A DNA stretch of 48,613 bases from Desulfovibrio porci. GTDB taxonomy: Bacteria; Desulfobacterota; Desulfovibrionia; Desulfovibrionales; Desulfovibrionaceae. The stretch covers positions 1 through 48,613 of the forward strand of contig NZ_VUMH01000018.1 of the NCBI RefSeq assembly GCF_009696265.1, read 5' to 3'. The notes under the pieces were generated by a model that saw nothing but the letters and a program-made list of their open reading frames with translations, did no database searches and was not told where the DNA came from. The position numbers were made by a program, and so were the translations under genes. Of the stretch, positions 8,828 through 16,774 are shown one piece after another (positions within the stretch are counted from its first letter, which is position 1; each line of letters starts with the position of its first letter).

Positions 8828-9403
8828 CTACGACCTGTTTTCCTCTTCCTCCCGCTCATACCCCGGCAACAGCACGCCGGCGCTCTCGGCCTGCCCCTGG
8901 CCTTTGGGACAATGAGACTGCATGTGGCAGATCTCACAGCCGCCGCGGAAGGGGTAGTGGGTCACCACCGCGTAACGGCGGCTGAGCAGGGACGAATCCT
9001 CACTCTTGTAAGGCAGGCCCAGACCGCTCAGGGCCTCGCGCAGAGCCTGCGTGGGACGCGGCGAGGGCGCGCAGCCCCCGTCCTCCACCTGCGGCAGCAA
9101 TTCCTGCACGGCGGCCATGCACATAAACTGGGCCAGATTATTGATCAGAAAGCCGTCCGACGCGGATTTGCCCCAGGCTTCGTCCACGGCCTCCTCCACG
9201 CTTTCCGGCAGCCAGATCGCCAGATAGGAAATTTTGCCCGTGCCCACTTCGCACACTTTCAGTTCCGGCAGCCACCGGCCCCAGAGATTCACGAGCCGTT
9301 CCAGGGTCGCGCCGCCCAGGCGCGTTTCCCGGCTCAGATTCATGAAGGCTTCCATGTCGAAATAGGGCTTGATCTGATGCTCGACAATGCTGGTCTCGCT
9401 CAC
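8828..9403 (-). CDS. Uncharacterised protein with C-terminal Cys cluster
   Basis: A 191-residue soluble protein that I do not recognise as a named family. The middle is rich in helices and aromatic residues (RLVNLWGRWLPELKVCEVGTG). The C-terminal region carries GGCEICHMQSHCPKG, a C-x2-C-x5-C cluster with an intervening His that could hold a metal or Fe-S cluster; another Cys lies in the GGCAPSP segment. The start is GTG 9403, supported by GGAG 5 nt upstream; the longer in-frame reading upstream is not protein-like. It is divergent from the gene at 9605. Confidence 0.6.
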   Translation of the reverse strand: MSETSIVEHQIKPYFDMEAFMNLSRETRLGGATLERLVNLWGRWLPELKVCEVGTGKISYLAIWLPESVEEAVDEAWGKSASDGFLINNLAQFMCMAAVQELLPQVEDGGCAPSPRPTQALREALSGLGLPYKSEDSSLLSRRYAVVTHYPFRGGCEICHMQSHCPKGQGQAESAGVLLPGYEREEEENRS

Positions 9404-9604
9404 GTGCTCTCCTTCAAAAGGGCGGATTCGGATGCGGGCGCAACGGAACAGCGCCGCCTCTCCCGCTATTGTAACCAAGGGGCGCGCATCGTCAAGGGCG
9501 CGTCCGAGGACGATCCGCCGGGGCGCGGCGGCTTTACTTCCCCGCGCGCCTTGCGTATTTATGGGACGCACATATTCCGGCGACCTTTCACAGAAGGAGC
9601 TTCC

Positions 9605-9979
9605 ATGAACAAAAATGACGCCCCTCCGGCCAAGATCCGCTACAAATATGAAATGGCGCCAGAGGCCCGTCTGCAGACAGCCCACGGCGTCTGGGGCGGC
9701 ATCAACCCCCAGGGCGAAATTGAAATGAATTTCTACCATGAAAGCGACTGCCTGCCCGCCTACTCCGAGCGGCTGATTACGCCGGACGGTTCCATCGGCC
9801 ACGAAATCACGCCCGAGGATGACGAGCAGCGCGACGTCACCCGCCACATCCACAGCCGCGTGCTGCTCAACTATCACACGGCCCGCGCCATCCTGGAATG
9901 GCTGGAAGACCGTGTAGCCGCCTTGGAAGAGGAAGGCCCGCCGGACATGTACGATACGGATTCAGGCATTGAACAATAA
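9605..9979 (+). CDS. Conserved-looking hypothetical protein
   Basis: A 124-residue acidic protein starting at an ATG preceded by GAAGGAG. The reading KIRYKYEMAPEARLQTAHGVWGGINPQGEIEMNFYHE looks like a beta-sheet domain; the tail is a helix rich in Leu and Glu (ARAILEWLEDRVAALEEE). It has no signal peptide or membrane segment. The first half has some resemblance to DUF3467-type proteins, but I cannot confirm this. It lies 23 nt upstream of miaB and is likely co-transcribed. Confidence 0.65.
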   Translation: MNKNDAPPAKIRYKYEMAPEARLQTAHGVWGGINPQGEIEMNFYHESDCLPAYSERLITPDGSIGHEITPEDDEQRDVTRHIHSRVLLNYHTARAILEWLEDRVAALEEEGPPDMYDTDSGIEQ

Positions 9980-10002
9980 ATTTCCAAAGAACGCGCGCGG
10001 CC

Positions 10003-11352
10003 ATGTCTGAAAAAAGCTTCCATATCATTACCTTCGGCTGCCAGATGAACGTGCACGACTCCCAGTGGCTGGCGCGCGCCCTCATGGCGCGCGGCTTCAC
10101 GGAAGCGCCGCTGGAAGAGGCCGGCGTGGTGGTGGTCAACACCTGCTCGGTGCGTGAAAAGCCGGAACAGAAAGTCATGAGCGCCCTGGGGCGGATACGC
10201 CAGGTCACGGGCGGCGCCCCCGGCGTGCTGGTGGCAGTGGCGGGCTGCGTGGCCCAGCAACTGGGCACGACCTTTTTCGAGCGTGAAAGCCAGGTGCGCC
10301 TGGTGGCGGGCAGCGACGGCATCAGCGGCGCGCCCGCGGCCATTGAGCGCCTGCTGGCCGAGCCGGACCTGCGCCTCTCCCTGCTGGATTTCACCAGCCG
10401 TTACGTGGAACGCGAGGCGGGCACCGACGGCCCCTGCGGCCCGGTGGCCTATGTGAACATCATGCAGGGCTGCGACAATTTCTGCGCCTACTGCATCGTG
10501 CCCTTCACCCGAGGCCGCCAGAAATCGCGCGCCACCCCGGCCATCATGGACGAATGCCGGGCCCGGCTGGATCAGGGCGCGCGCGAAATCACCCTGCTGG
10601 GCCAGAACGTCAACGCCTTCGGGCGAGACAAAAGCGGCGACGGCGTGAGCTTCGCCCGGTTGCTGGCGCAGGTGGCCGCCCTGCCCGGCCTGGAGCGCCT
10701 GCGCTTCGTGACTCCGCATCCCAAGGACATGGGGCCGGAAGACGTGGCGGCCTTCGCGGACCTGGCTCCGCTCTGCCCCCGCCTGCACCTGCCCCTGCAG
10801 GCCGGTTCGGACGCGGTGCTCACGCGCATGCGGCGCAAATACGACCGACGCGGCTTTCTGGACCTGGTGGCCGCCCTGCGCGCGGCCAGGCCGGATCTGG
10901 CCCTTTCCACGGATCTGATCGTGGGCTTTCCCGGCGAGAGCGAGGAAGATTTCCAGGCCACGCTGGAGATGATGGAAGCCTGCGACTTCATGTCCAGTTT
11001 TTCCTTCTGCTATTCGGACCGGCCCGGCGCTCGGGCCGCGCTTTTCCCGGACAAGATTCCGCCCGAGGTCCAGCAGGAACGCCTGCTGCGCCTTCAAACC
11101 CTTCAGGACCGGCTCAGCCGGCGCTGGCTGGACGCCCGTGTGGACCGGGAAACCTGCCTGCTTATCGAAGGCAGAAGCCGCAGGGACGGCCCGGACGAAG
11201 AACCCAGCTGGCAAGGACGCGACCCCTACGGCGCGCCGGCCCACGTCGCCCTGCCGCCGGACGCGGACCATACCGGACGCATGGTCCCGGTGCGCATCAC
11301 GGAGGCCAAAAAACACAGCCTCATGGCCCGGCGGACAGGTGAACTATGGTAG
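10003..11352 (+). CDS. miaB: tRNA-2-methylthio-N6-dimethylallyladenosine synthase MiaB
   Basis: A 449-residue radical-SAM methylthiotransferase that converts i6A37 to ms2i6A37 in tRNAs reading U-starting codons. Domains in order: an N-terminal UPF0004 domain with Cys ligands (TFGCQMNVHDS, NTCSVREK, VAGCVAQ), the radical-SAM domain with CDNFCAYC, and a C-terminal TRAM domain ending around VPVRITEAKKHSLMA. Other family signatures are PFTRGRQKSR and LGQNVNAFG. Length is normal. Its end overlaps the DUF151 gene by 7 nt. Confidence 0.96.
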   Translation: MSEKSFHIITFGCQMNVHDSQWLARALMARGFTEAPLEEAGVVVVNTCSVREKPEQKVMSALGRIRQVTGGAPGVLVAVAGCVAQQLGTTFFERESQVRLVAGSDGISGAPAAIERLLAEPDLRLSLLDFTSRYVEREAGTDGPCGPVAYVNIMQGCDNFCAYCIVPFTRGRQKSRATPAIMDECRARLDQGAREITLLGQNVNAFGRDKSGDGVSFARLLAQVAALPGLERLRFVTPHPKDMGPEDVAAFADLAPLCPRLHLPLQAGSDAVLTRMRRKYDRRGFLDLVAALRAARPDLALSTDLIVGFPGESEEDFQATLEMMEACDFMSSFSFCYSDRPGARAALFPDKIPPEVQQERLLRLQTLQDRLSRRWLDARVDRETCLLIEGRSRRDGPDEEPSWQGRDPYGAPAHVALPPDADHTGRMVPVRITEAKKHSLMARRTGELW

Positions 11353-11963
11353 AAATGCGCGTATTCGGCCTGACCATCGACCCCCAGACCAAAACCCCCA
11401 TCGTGATCCTGAAGGAAACCGACGGGGAGGTGGTGCTGCCCATCTGGGTGGGAGCCATGGAAGCCATGGCCGTTTCCCTGGTGCTCAACAACGAGCGTCT
11501 GCCCCGGCCCCTGACCCACGACCTTCTGCTGATGAGCCTCAACGCCCTCAAGGCCGAGCTGCTCAATGTGGAAATCACCGAACTGAAGGACGGCGTCTAC
11601 TATGCCCTGCTGGTGCTGCGCGGTCCTGAGGGTCGGGTGCGTGTGGACTGCCGCCCCTCGGACGCCATTGCTCTGGCCCTGCGGGCCGGAGCGTCCATTC
11701 TGGTCAATCCGGACGTGCTGCGGCGCTCGGCGGAAGCCCAGGAAAAGGCCGGACAGCGCCTGCGCGAGGAGGCCCCCCCTGTCCAGGCGGCCGACGCGGC
11801 CACGGACATGATGCGCAAAGTCAGCGCGCGCAAGGAAGTGGACCTGCTTAACGGTCTGTTGAGCCGCGACGGCGTCCTGCCCGCCGAGAACAATCCCGAC
11901 GAAGAGGAACGTTACCGCGACCTGCTGCGTTCTCTGGACCCGATTTCCCGTCGCAAGATGTAG
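11346..11963 (+). CDS. Bifunctional nuclease family (DUF151) protein
   Basis: A 205-residue protein whose first 130 residues match the DUF151 (BFN) fold: MRVFGLTIDPQTKTPIVILKE, then LPIWVGAMEAMAVSL, HDLLLMSLNAL, and RPSDAIALALRAGASILV. Plant and bacterial members have been reported with RNase/DNase activity; the bacterial role is unclear. The C-terminal part is charged and low in complexity. The coupling to miaB (7-nt overlap) is often seen in delta-proteobacteria and may hint at RNA metabolism, which is inference. Confidence 0.88.
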   Translation: MVEMRVFGLTIDPQTKTPIVILKETDGEVVLPIWVGAMEAMAVSLVLNNERLPRPLTHDLLLMSLNALKAELLNVEITELKDGVYYALLVLRGPEGRVRVDCRPSDAIALALRAGASILVNPDVLRRSAEAQEKAGQRLREEAPPVQAADAATDMMRKVSARKEVDLLNGLLSRDGVLPAENNPDEEERYRDLLRSLDPISRRKM

Positions 11964-12277
11964 CCGCGCACCGCCAACGTTCCGGACCGCGCGGATTCCG
12001 CGCCGTTCACGCGTACGATGATCCGGCGCGCTCCCCCTGATGGACCTTATCCCCGCCGGCTCCCGTGCGCTGTCGCGCCGTTTCCATCGAACAAAAAAAA
12101 GCGGCCTCCCGCCATCGGCTCCGCAAGCCCATATCAGGCTACTTTTAGCTTTTTTCTAGAAATTTTCTAATATTATCATGCTGATATAATTATATATTTA
12201 TAAATTTTCGGCGGACTCCCCCCCAGCGGCCCCTAAAGGTTTTTCCCTGTTATTCCGATAGGCAGGGCATAACACGG
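11964..12277. other. Intergenic region with AT-rich extended -10 promoter
   Basis: There is no gene in these 314 bp. The left part holds a GC-rich palindrome at 11989-12003. The right part (about 12140-12215) is strikingly AT-rich for this genome and contains an extended -10 element, TG-A-TATAAT, at 12182-12190. It is a plausible promoter for the zinc-ribbon gene at 12278; no good -35 is visible. Confidence 0.5.
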
Positions 12278-12697
12278 ATGGAAAAAGCTATGTTGGATTA
12301 CCGCCGCTTTAAGGAAATCAACGACCTCTTCGCCTCCAGTCAGCCGGAAAAAGCGCGCCGTCTGCTCATGGAAATGCAGTCGCGCTGCATCGCTCTGCGC
12401 GATGAAATGAGCATGCTCAAGGTCCGCCTGCAAACCTTTGAAGATATTCTGTATCTTTCCCAGAATCTCTACGAGGAATACGGCTTTTACTGGCTGCGCA
12501 CCGCCGGGATCAAACAGGGACCGTTCTGCCCGCACTGTTATGAAAGCGAAGGCGCTCTGATCCGCCTGGAAAAACAGCATAAATCCCTGCTCTGCCCCTA
12601 TTGCAGCACCAGCTACAAAGGCACCGTCCGCGTCATGACCGAAACGGCAGAGCCCCTTGCCGGACGCCAGGCCCGCATACTTCCCTTTGCCAAATAA
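12278..12697 (+). CDS. Small coiled-coil / zinc-ribbon protein
   Basis: A 139-residue protein of no recognised family. The first 70 residues are predicted helical with a heptad-like pattern (EMQSRCIALRDEMSMLKVRLQ). The second half carries a zinc ribbon, CPHC and CPYC, about 25 residues apart. This is a structure seen in small regulatory or adaptor proteins. A second in-frame ATG at 12290 (MLDYRRF) is a reasonable alternative start. It stands alone behind an AT-rich promoter region. Confidence 0.65.
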   Translation: MEKAMLDYRRFKEINDLFASSQPEKARRLLMEMQSRCIALRDEMSMLKVRLQTFEDILYLSQNLYEEYGFYWLRTAGIKQGPFCPHCYESEGALIRLEKQHKSLLCPYCSTSYKGTVRVMTETAEPLAGRQARILPFAK

Positions 12698-12724
12698 CCG
12701 GACCGCGCAGCGGAAAAGCCCTCC

Positions 12725-12758
12725 CCGGCACTTGCCGGACGGCGAAAGCGGTTATAAT
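12725..12758 (+). promoter_or_regulatory. Candidate promoter with overlapping palindrome
   Basis: A perfect -10, TATAAT, lies at 12753-12758, with TTGCCG at 12732-12737 as a possible -35 (15-nt spacer, shorter than ideal). A palindrome, CCGGCA-CT-TGCCGG (12725-12738), covers the -35 and could be an operator, or a weak terminator for the preceding gene. Confidence 0.5.
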
Positions 12759-12767
12759 ATATGAGTA

Positions 12768-12811
12768 AGGTAAAGGCCACGGCGCCGCAACGGCCGCTGT
12801 GGCCTTTACCT
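12768..12811 (+). promoter_or_regulatory. Perfect 13-bp hairpin at the predicted mRNA 5' end
   Basis: The arms 12768-12780 and 12799-12811 are exact reverse complements, and the loop can pair further (GCCG CAA CGGC). The hairpin would begin only a few nucleotides after the transcript start expected from TATAAT at 12753-12758. It ends 4 nt before an AAGGA sequence and shortly before the coding region. No T-tract follows, so a stabilising or translation-regulating stem-loop is more likely than a terminator. Confidence 0.6.
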
Positions 12812-12834
12812 GTTCAAGGATAATGGATGATTGT

Positions 12835-14373
12835 ATGACCAGCCGCAGCCTGCCCAGCGTTCTTCTGCTCAGCGAAAGCGAACCGCTTGCCGCTCTAGAC
12901 AGGCGCGCCCTGCGCGACGCGGGTGTGGCCCGGATCAGGGTTTTAACCTCGGGCATCCAGGCGGCCCGCATACTGGCGGGCCTGGCCTCGGACAGCCAGG
13001 GTTTTCAGCCGGACATCATCGTCTGCGGCCAGAAACTGGCGGACATGGACGGCGAACAGTTCTGCGCCATCCTGCGCCTGCACCCCCGCCTATTGGCTAT
13101 GCCCATTCTGCTGATCCTGCCCAACGACAGCGAAGTGGAGCAACTCAGGACTCTGGGTTGCGGGGCCAGCGCGCTTCTGGGCCGCCCCTATTCCGTGACG
13201 GCTCTCCGGGACCAACTGGTCATGCTGGCTGCGTCGCAGCCGCGTCTGACGCAATTGCAGCAGGCCGCGCGCTATGCCGACACCAAGGCTTTTGACGCGG
13301 CCCTGTCCACCTACGGCATTCTGCTCAAGCCCGTGCGCCAGCCTGAGGATTACTTCCGCGTGGGCATGCAGTGCCTTCAGCAGAACCGCTGGAACAACGC
13401 CATCAACGCATTCCAGCGCGCTCTGCGCAACGCCCAGATCAAGGGCGAGGCGGAACTGGGTATGGCCGTGGCCTGGAAAGGCAAGGGCGACCTCTCGCGC
13501 TTCCGCGCCTGGCTGGCCAAGGCCGCCGCCACATTTGTGCGCGCCCGGCGCTGGCACCGCGCCCGCGCCGCCTACGCCCGCCTGCTGCAGGATGATCCTT
13601 CGGCCAAAAGCCCCTTTCTCAGCCAGGCCCGACAGCTCATGCGCCAGGGCCACTACGACGAGGCCGCCGACACCCTGGCCCAAGGTTTTGAGGTGACGCC
13701 CAAGGTCCAGGTCTGCGACAAGATCGCCCAGACCTGCCTGAGCGCCGACGAACCGGAGCGCATGCTGCGGGCTCTGGAAGCCAGCCTGGGACGCGCCATG
13801 GGCGCGCGGGGCAACCGCCTCAGCGATGACATCCGCGACAGCCTGGACGCTCTGGCCCGTGAGCAGGAGGCGCGCCGCCGCCAGGCCGCGGCCGAGCGCC
13901 AGTGGAAGGTCTCCCGTCTGCTGGCCGGGCAGAAGGAAAGCGGGGAGGAAGCGGAAGCCGCGTCGCCCCCGGAAAATTCGCCTGAAAACGCGCCGGAGAA
14001 TGCGGCGGAAACCGGCTCGCAAGCCGATGCGCCGGAGCAGACGGCCGCCAAAACTCCGGCCAAAGGGCGGCCCCGCACCAACCAGATCATCGCCACCAGC
14101 GTTCCGACGCCGGAGGAAGGCGCCGCGCGTGCCTCTCTGGACCTGCGGCTGGATGACTTTCCCGAGGCCGACGGCCGGGACCAGCGGACAGACTCACGTT
14201 CCGACGACGCGCGCGGCGCGGCCCAAGCCGATCAGGCCGTGGTGCTCGCGCCCCTCACCGAAGCCGAAGCCACCAGCGGGCTTTTTACGGAACGCCCCAG
14301 GCTCAACGAGCTGCTTTCGGTCATGAAGCTCACCTGGAAGCTGGTCCGCCGCGACAAACAGGCAAAACCATAA
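12835..14373 (+). CDS. Degenerate receiver-domain protein with TPR-like helices
   Basis: A 512-residue cytoplasmic protein. Residues about 6-130 form a CheY-like receiver, but its active site is degenerate. The acidic pair of strand 1 is Ser13-Glu14, the phosphoacceptor position is Gly65 (in DIIVCGQKLADMDG), and the conserved Lys is Arg117 (GRPYS). It is therefore probably a pseudo-receiver used for protein contact. Residues about 165-300 are TPR-like helices (YFRVGMQCLQQNRWNNAINAFQRAL). The last 150 residues are low-complexity, rich in Glu, Ala and Pro, with a short helical end (LNELLSVMKLTWKLVRRDK). ATG 12835 is preferred; ATG 12823 in the same frame has AAGGA only 2 nt away. No kinase is adjacent. 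The function is unknown. Confidence 0.8.
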   Translation: MTSRSLPSVLLLSESEPLAALDRRALRDAGVARIRVLTSGIQAARILAGLASDSQGFQPDIIVCGQKLADMDGEQFCAILRLHPRLLAMPILLILPNDSEVEQLRTLGCGASALLGRPYSVTALRDQLVMLAASQPRLTQLQQAARYADTKAFDAALSTYGILLKPVRQPEDYFRVGMQCLQQNRWNNAINAFQRALRNAQIKGEAELGMAVAWKGKGDLSRFRAWLAKAAATFVRARRWHRARAAYARLLQDDPSAKSPFLSQARQLMRQGHYDEAADTLAQGFEVTPKVQVCDKIAQTCLSADEPERMLRALEASLGRAMGARGNRLSDDIRDSLDALAREQEARRRQAAAERQWKVSRLLAGQKESGEEAEAASPPENSPENAPENAAETGSQADAPEQTAAKTPAKGRPRTNQIIATSVPTPEEGAARASLDLRLDDFPEADGRDQRTDSRSDDARGAAQADQAVVLAPLTEAEATSGLFTERPRLNELLSVMKLTWKLVRRDKQAKP

Positions 14374-14410
14374 GCCATCCCGGCAGGTTCAATGTCAGCA
14401 TGCGTTACCG

Positions 14411-15835
14411 TCAGCGCCTGACACGCGCCCGGATGGCCGCATCATCCAGGCGGTGCAGAAAACGTACCCGCCAGAGATAGCAGCAGGCCCCGAAGCTCAG
14501 CGCCGTGATATAGGCGATCCAGAAGCCCGCCGGGCCCAGAGCCGGAACGATCCAGTCCGTGCGGGCCAGGGTGAAGCCCAGGGGCAGGCCGATGATCCAG
14601 TAGGCCACAAAGCAGATCACGCTGATGATCCGCGTGTCGTTGTAGCCGCGCAAAACGCCCAGAGCCACGGTTTGCAGGCCGTCCACCACCTGATAGCAGG
14701 CCGCGTAGAACAATAGATGCGCGGCCAGGGCCGTGACCACGGGATCATCGTTGTAAATCCGCACAATGCTGTAACGGAACGAGACCGTACAGACGGCGAT
14801 GACCAGCGCGAACATGACGCTCAGGCCCAGGGCCGTGCGCGCCACCACACGAGCCTGCCCCATCCTGGCCGCCCCCAGACTGTGCCCCACCCGGATGGTG
14901 GCCGTCATGCCCAGCGCCAGGGGAAACATGAACATCAGGGTGCTGAAGTTGGTGGCGATCTGATGCCCGGCCACAGCCACCGTGCCCAGCGGGGCCAGCA
15001 GCAGGGCGGTCACGGCGAAGAGCGAAACCTCGAAAAAGAGCGCTAGGGCGCTGGGCAGGCCGATGCGCAGAATGCGCAACATCAGCGCGGGATCAAAACG
15101 CGGGCGCCGCTTCGCGCCGTCCGCCCGGAGGGCCGCCCGCCGGGAAAACAGAGGCGCGTAGATGGGATGCAGATCACGGTACTGCGGATCGCGGCGCAAA
15201 TAGTAGAACATGGCCAGAGCCATGAACCAGTAACAGAGGGCCGTGGCTACGCCGCAGCCCACCGCGCCCAAGGCGGGCAGGCCGAACTTGCCGTAGATCA
15301 GCACATAGTTGCAGGGCACATTGAAGGCCAGCCCCAGCATGCCGATGATCATGGCCGGGCGCGTGCGCGAAAAGCCCTCCAGAAAACTGCGCTGGTTGAC
15401 GAAAAGCATGAAGCCCGGCAGACCCCAGAGAATGGCCCGCAGATAGCCCCCGGCCAGACGGGCCAGCTCCGGCTCAAGGCCGAATGCGGCCATACGCCAG
15501 GACACGGCGTAAAACAGGCTCATAAACAGCACGCTGATGCCGCAGGTCAGCCAGATGCCCTGGCGCAGCAGATGCGCCGCGCCGTGGCGGTCTCCCCCGC
15601 CCACCATCTGGGCGGTCAGGGGCGGCAGAGCGAACAGACTGCCCAGGCCCAGCAGGGAAAGCGGCGCCCAGATGGAACCGGCCACGGCCACGGCGGCCAT
15701 GTCCTCGGCGCTGGCCTGGCCGGTCATGGCTGTGTCCGCGAAGTTCATGCCCACCTGGGAAAGTTGGGCAATAAAGATGGGCAGGCCGATGGCGTAGAAA
15801 CGCCTGGCCTCTGTCCAGGAAAAAAATCTGGGCAT
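14411..15835 (-). CDS. MATE-family multidrug/Na+ efflux transporter
   Basis: A 474-residue inner-membrane protein with about twelve hydrophobic helices and two MATE repeats. The N-terminal signature GLPIFIAQLSQVGMNFADTAMTG and the later GLPSALALFFEVSLFAVTALLLAPLG are characteristic of NorM-like exporters, which use Na+ or H+ gradients to expel cationic compounds. Length is normal. It begins 4 nt after the mqnD stop codon and is probably read from the same message; a functional tie to menaquinone synthesis is not evident. Confidence 0.93.
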   Translation of the reverse strand: MPRFFSWTEARRFYAIGLPIFIAQLSQVGMNFADTAMTGQASAEDMAAVAVAGSIWAPLSLLGLGSLFALPPLTAQMVGGGDRHGAAHLLRQGIWLTCGISVLFMSLFYAVSWRMAAFGLEPELARLAGGYLRAILWGLPGFMLFVNQRSFLEGFSRTRPAMIIGMLGLAFNVPCNYVLIYGKFGLPALGAVGCGVATALCYWFMALAMFYYLRRDPQYRDLHPIYAPLFSRRAALRADGAKRRPRFDPALMLRILRIGLPSALALFFEVSLFAVTALLLAPLGTVAVAGHQIATNFSTLMFMFPLALGMTATIRVGHSLGAARMGQARVVARTALGLSVMFALVIAVCTVSFRYSIVRIYNDDPVVTALAAHLLFYAACYQVVDGLQTVALGVLRGYNDTRIISVICFVAYWIIGLPLGFTLARTDWIVPALGPAGFWIAYITALSFGACCYLWRVRFLHRLDDAAIRARVRR

Positions 15836-15839
15836 GAAG

Positions 15840-16685
15840 TTACCCTAAAAACAGTCCTTGCGGAGGAATGCGCAGGCCTTCCAGCATGGCGGCGCGGCCC
15901 ACCAGTTGTTCAATGGCCGCCCGGCCCGCCTCGCCAAGATCAAGGCTGTAATCGGTGACAAAGGTTTCAATATGGGCCCGGGTCACGCTTTCCTCAAGTT
16001 CCTGGGCGTGGGCGCGCACAAAGTCCCCGGACGCCTGCGGATGGGCGCGGGCGTAGGACAGACTGGCGGCAATGGCCGTCTGCACGGCCCTAGCGGTTTC
16101 CAGGGGCACGTTGCGGCGCACGGCGATGGCTCCCAGAGGCAGGGGCACGTGAAACGCGCCTTCCCACCATTCCCCCAGGTCCAGCAGTTTGGTCAGGCCC
16201 AGGCGCTGATAAGTGAAGCGGCCCTCGTGGATGATCACGCCCAGATCCGCGTCGCCGCGCGCCACGGCGGGCATGACTTCATTGAAGAGCATCTCTTGAC
16301 GCGGCCCCTGAAAGCCGCCGTGCAGGGTCAGCAGCAGATTGGCCGTGGTCAGCAGGCCGGGCACGGCCACCCGCGCCGTGGCCCAGGCCTCGGACGGCAA
16401 GGGCTCGCGGGCCACCACCAGAGGTCCGCAGCCCCAACCCAGTGCCGCGCCCGAAGCCAGCAGGGCGTAATCGTCCATAATCCGCGCGGCCGCGCCCAGA
16501 GACATCTTGGTCACGTCCAGCTCTTTGCGCCGGGCCATGCCGTTGAGTTCCTCCACATCGGCCAGATGCGGCCGGAAGGCCACGGGCGCGGGCACCAGCC
16601 CGTGCAGCAGGGCATGGAAAATATAGGTGTCGTTGGGGCAGGGCGAAAGGCCCAGGGACAACGATTCGGGCAAAGAAGCGGACAT
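15840..16685 (-). CDS. mqnD: 1,4-dihydroxy-6-naphthoate synthase MqnD
   Basis: A 281-residue enzyme of the futalosine menaquinone pathway, converting cyclic dehypoxanthine futalosine to 1,4-dihydroxy-6-naphthoate. The start LSLGLSPCPNDTYIFHALLHGLV is diagnostic, with DVTKMSLGA and the WWEGAFHVPLPLGAIAVRR segment also typical of this periplasmic-binding-protein-like fold. ATG 16685 is preferred: AGGA lies 6-7 nt upstream, and a GTG at 16697 would add only four residues covering it. It diverges from mqnE with a 90-bp shared control region. Confidence 0.95.
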   Translation of the reverse strand: MSASLPESLSLGLSPCPNDTYIFHALLHGLVPAPVAFRPHLADVEELNGMARRKELDVTKMSLGAAARIMDDYALLASGAALGWGCGPLVVAREPLPSEAWATARVAVPGLLTTANLLLTLHGGFQGPRQEMLFNEVMPAVARGDADLGVIIHEGRFTYQRLGLTKLLDLGEWWEGAFHVPLPLGAIAVRRNVPLETARAVQTAIAASLSYARAHPQASGDFVRAHAQELEESVTRAHIETFVTDYSLDLGEAGRAAIEQLVGRAAMLEGLRIPPQGLFLG

Positions 16686-16698
16686 TTTTTTCCTCACA

Positions 16699-16751
16699 TT
16701 GACAGCGCACGCCGGGCGGGCTTAGTCTTGACGGCGGCCATCTTGGCCGCC
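16699..16751 (+). promoter_or_regulatory. Divergent mqnD/mqnE control region with hairpin
   Basis: The strip between the two menaquinone transcription units holds TTGACA at 16699-16704 and a second TTGACG further right. An 8-bp perfect inverted repeat (GGCGGCCA, loop TCT, TGGCCGCC, 16733-16751) lies 24 nt before the mqnE start. The -10 boxes are poor, so the exact promoter is uncertain. The hairpin may be an operator or a leader structure. Confidence 0.4.
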
Positions 16752-16774
16752 ACTCCAGCGTACAGGAATGACAC

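Noticed and set aside
9404..9877. A long N-terminal extension of the Cys-cluster protein at 8828-9403
   Set aside because: It would run antisense through the gene at 9605 and its divergent promoter region; GTG 9403 with GGAG upstream is a better start.
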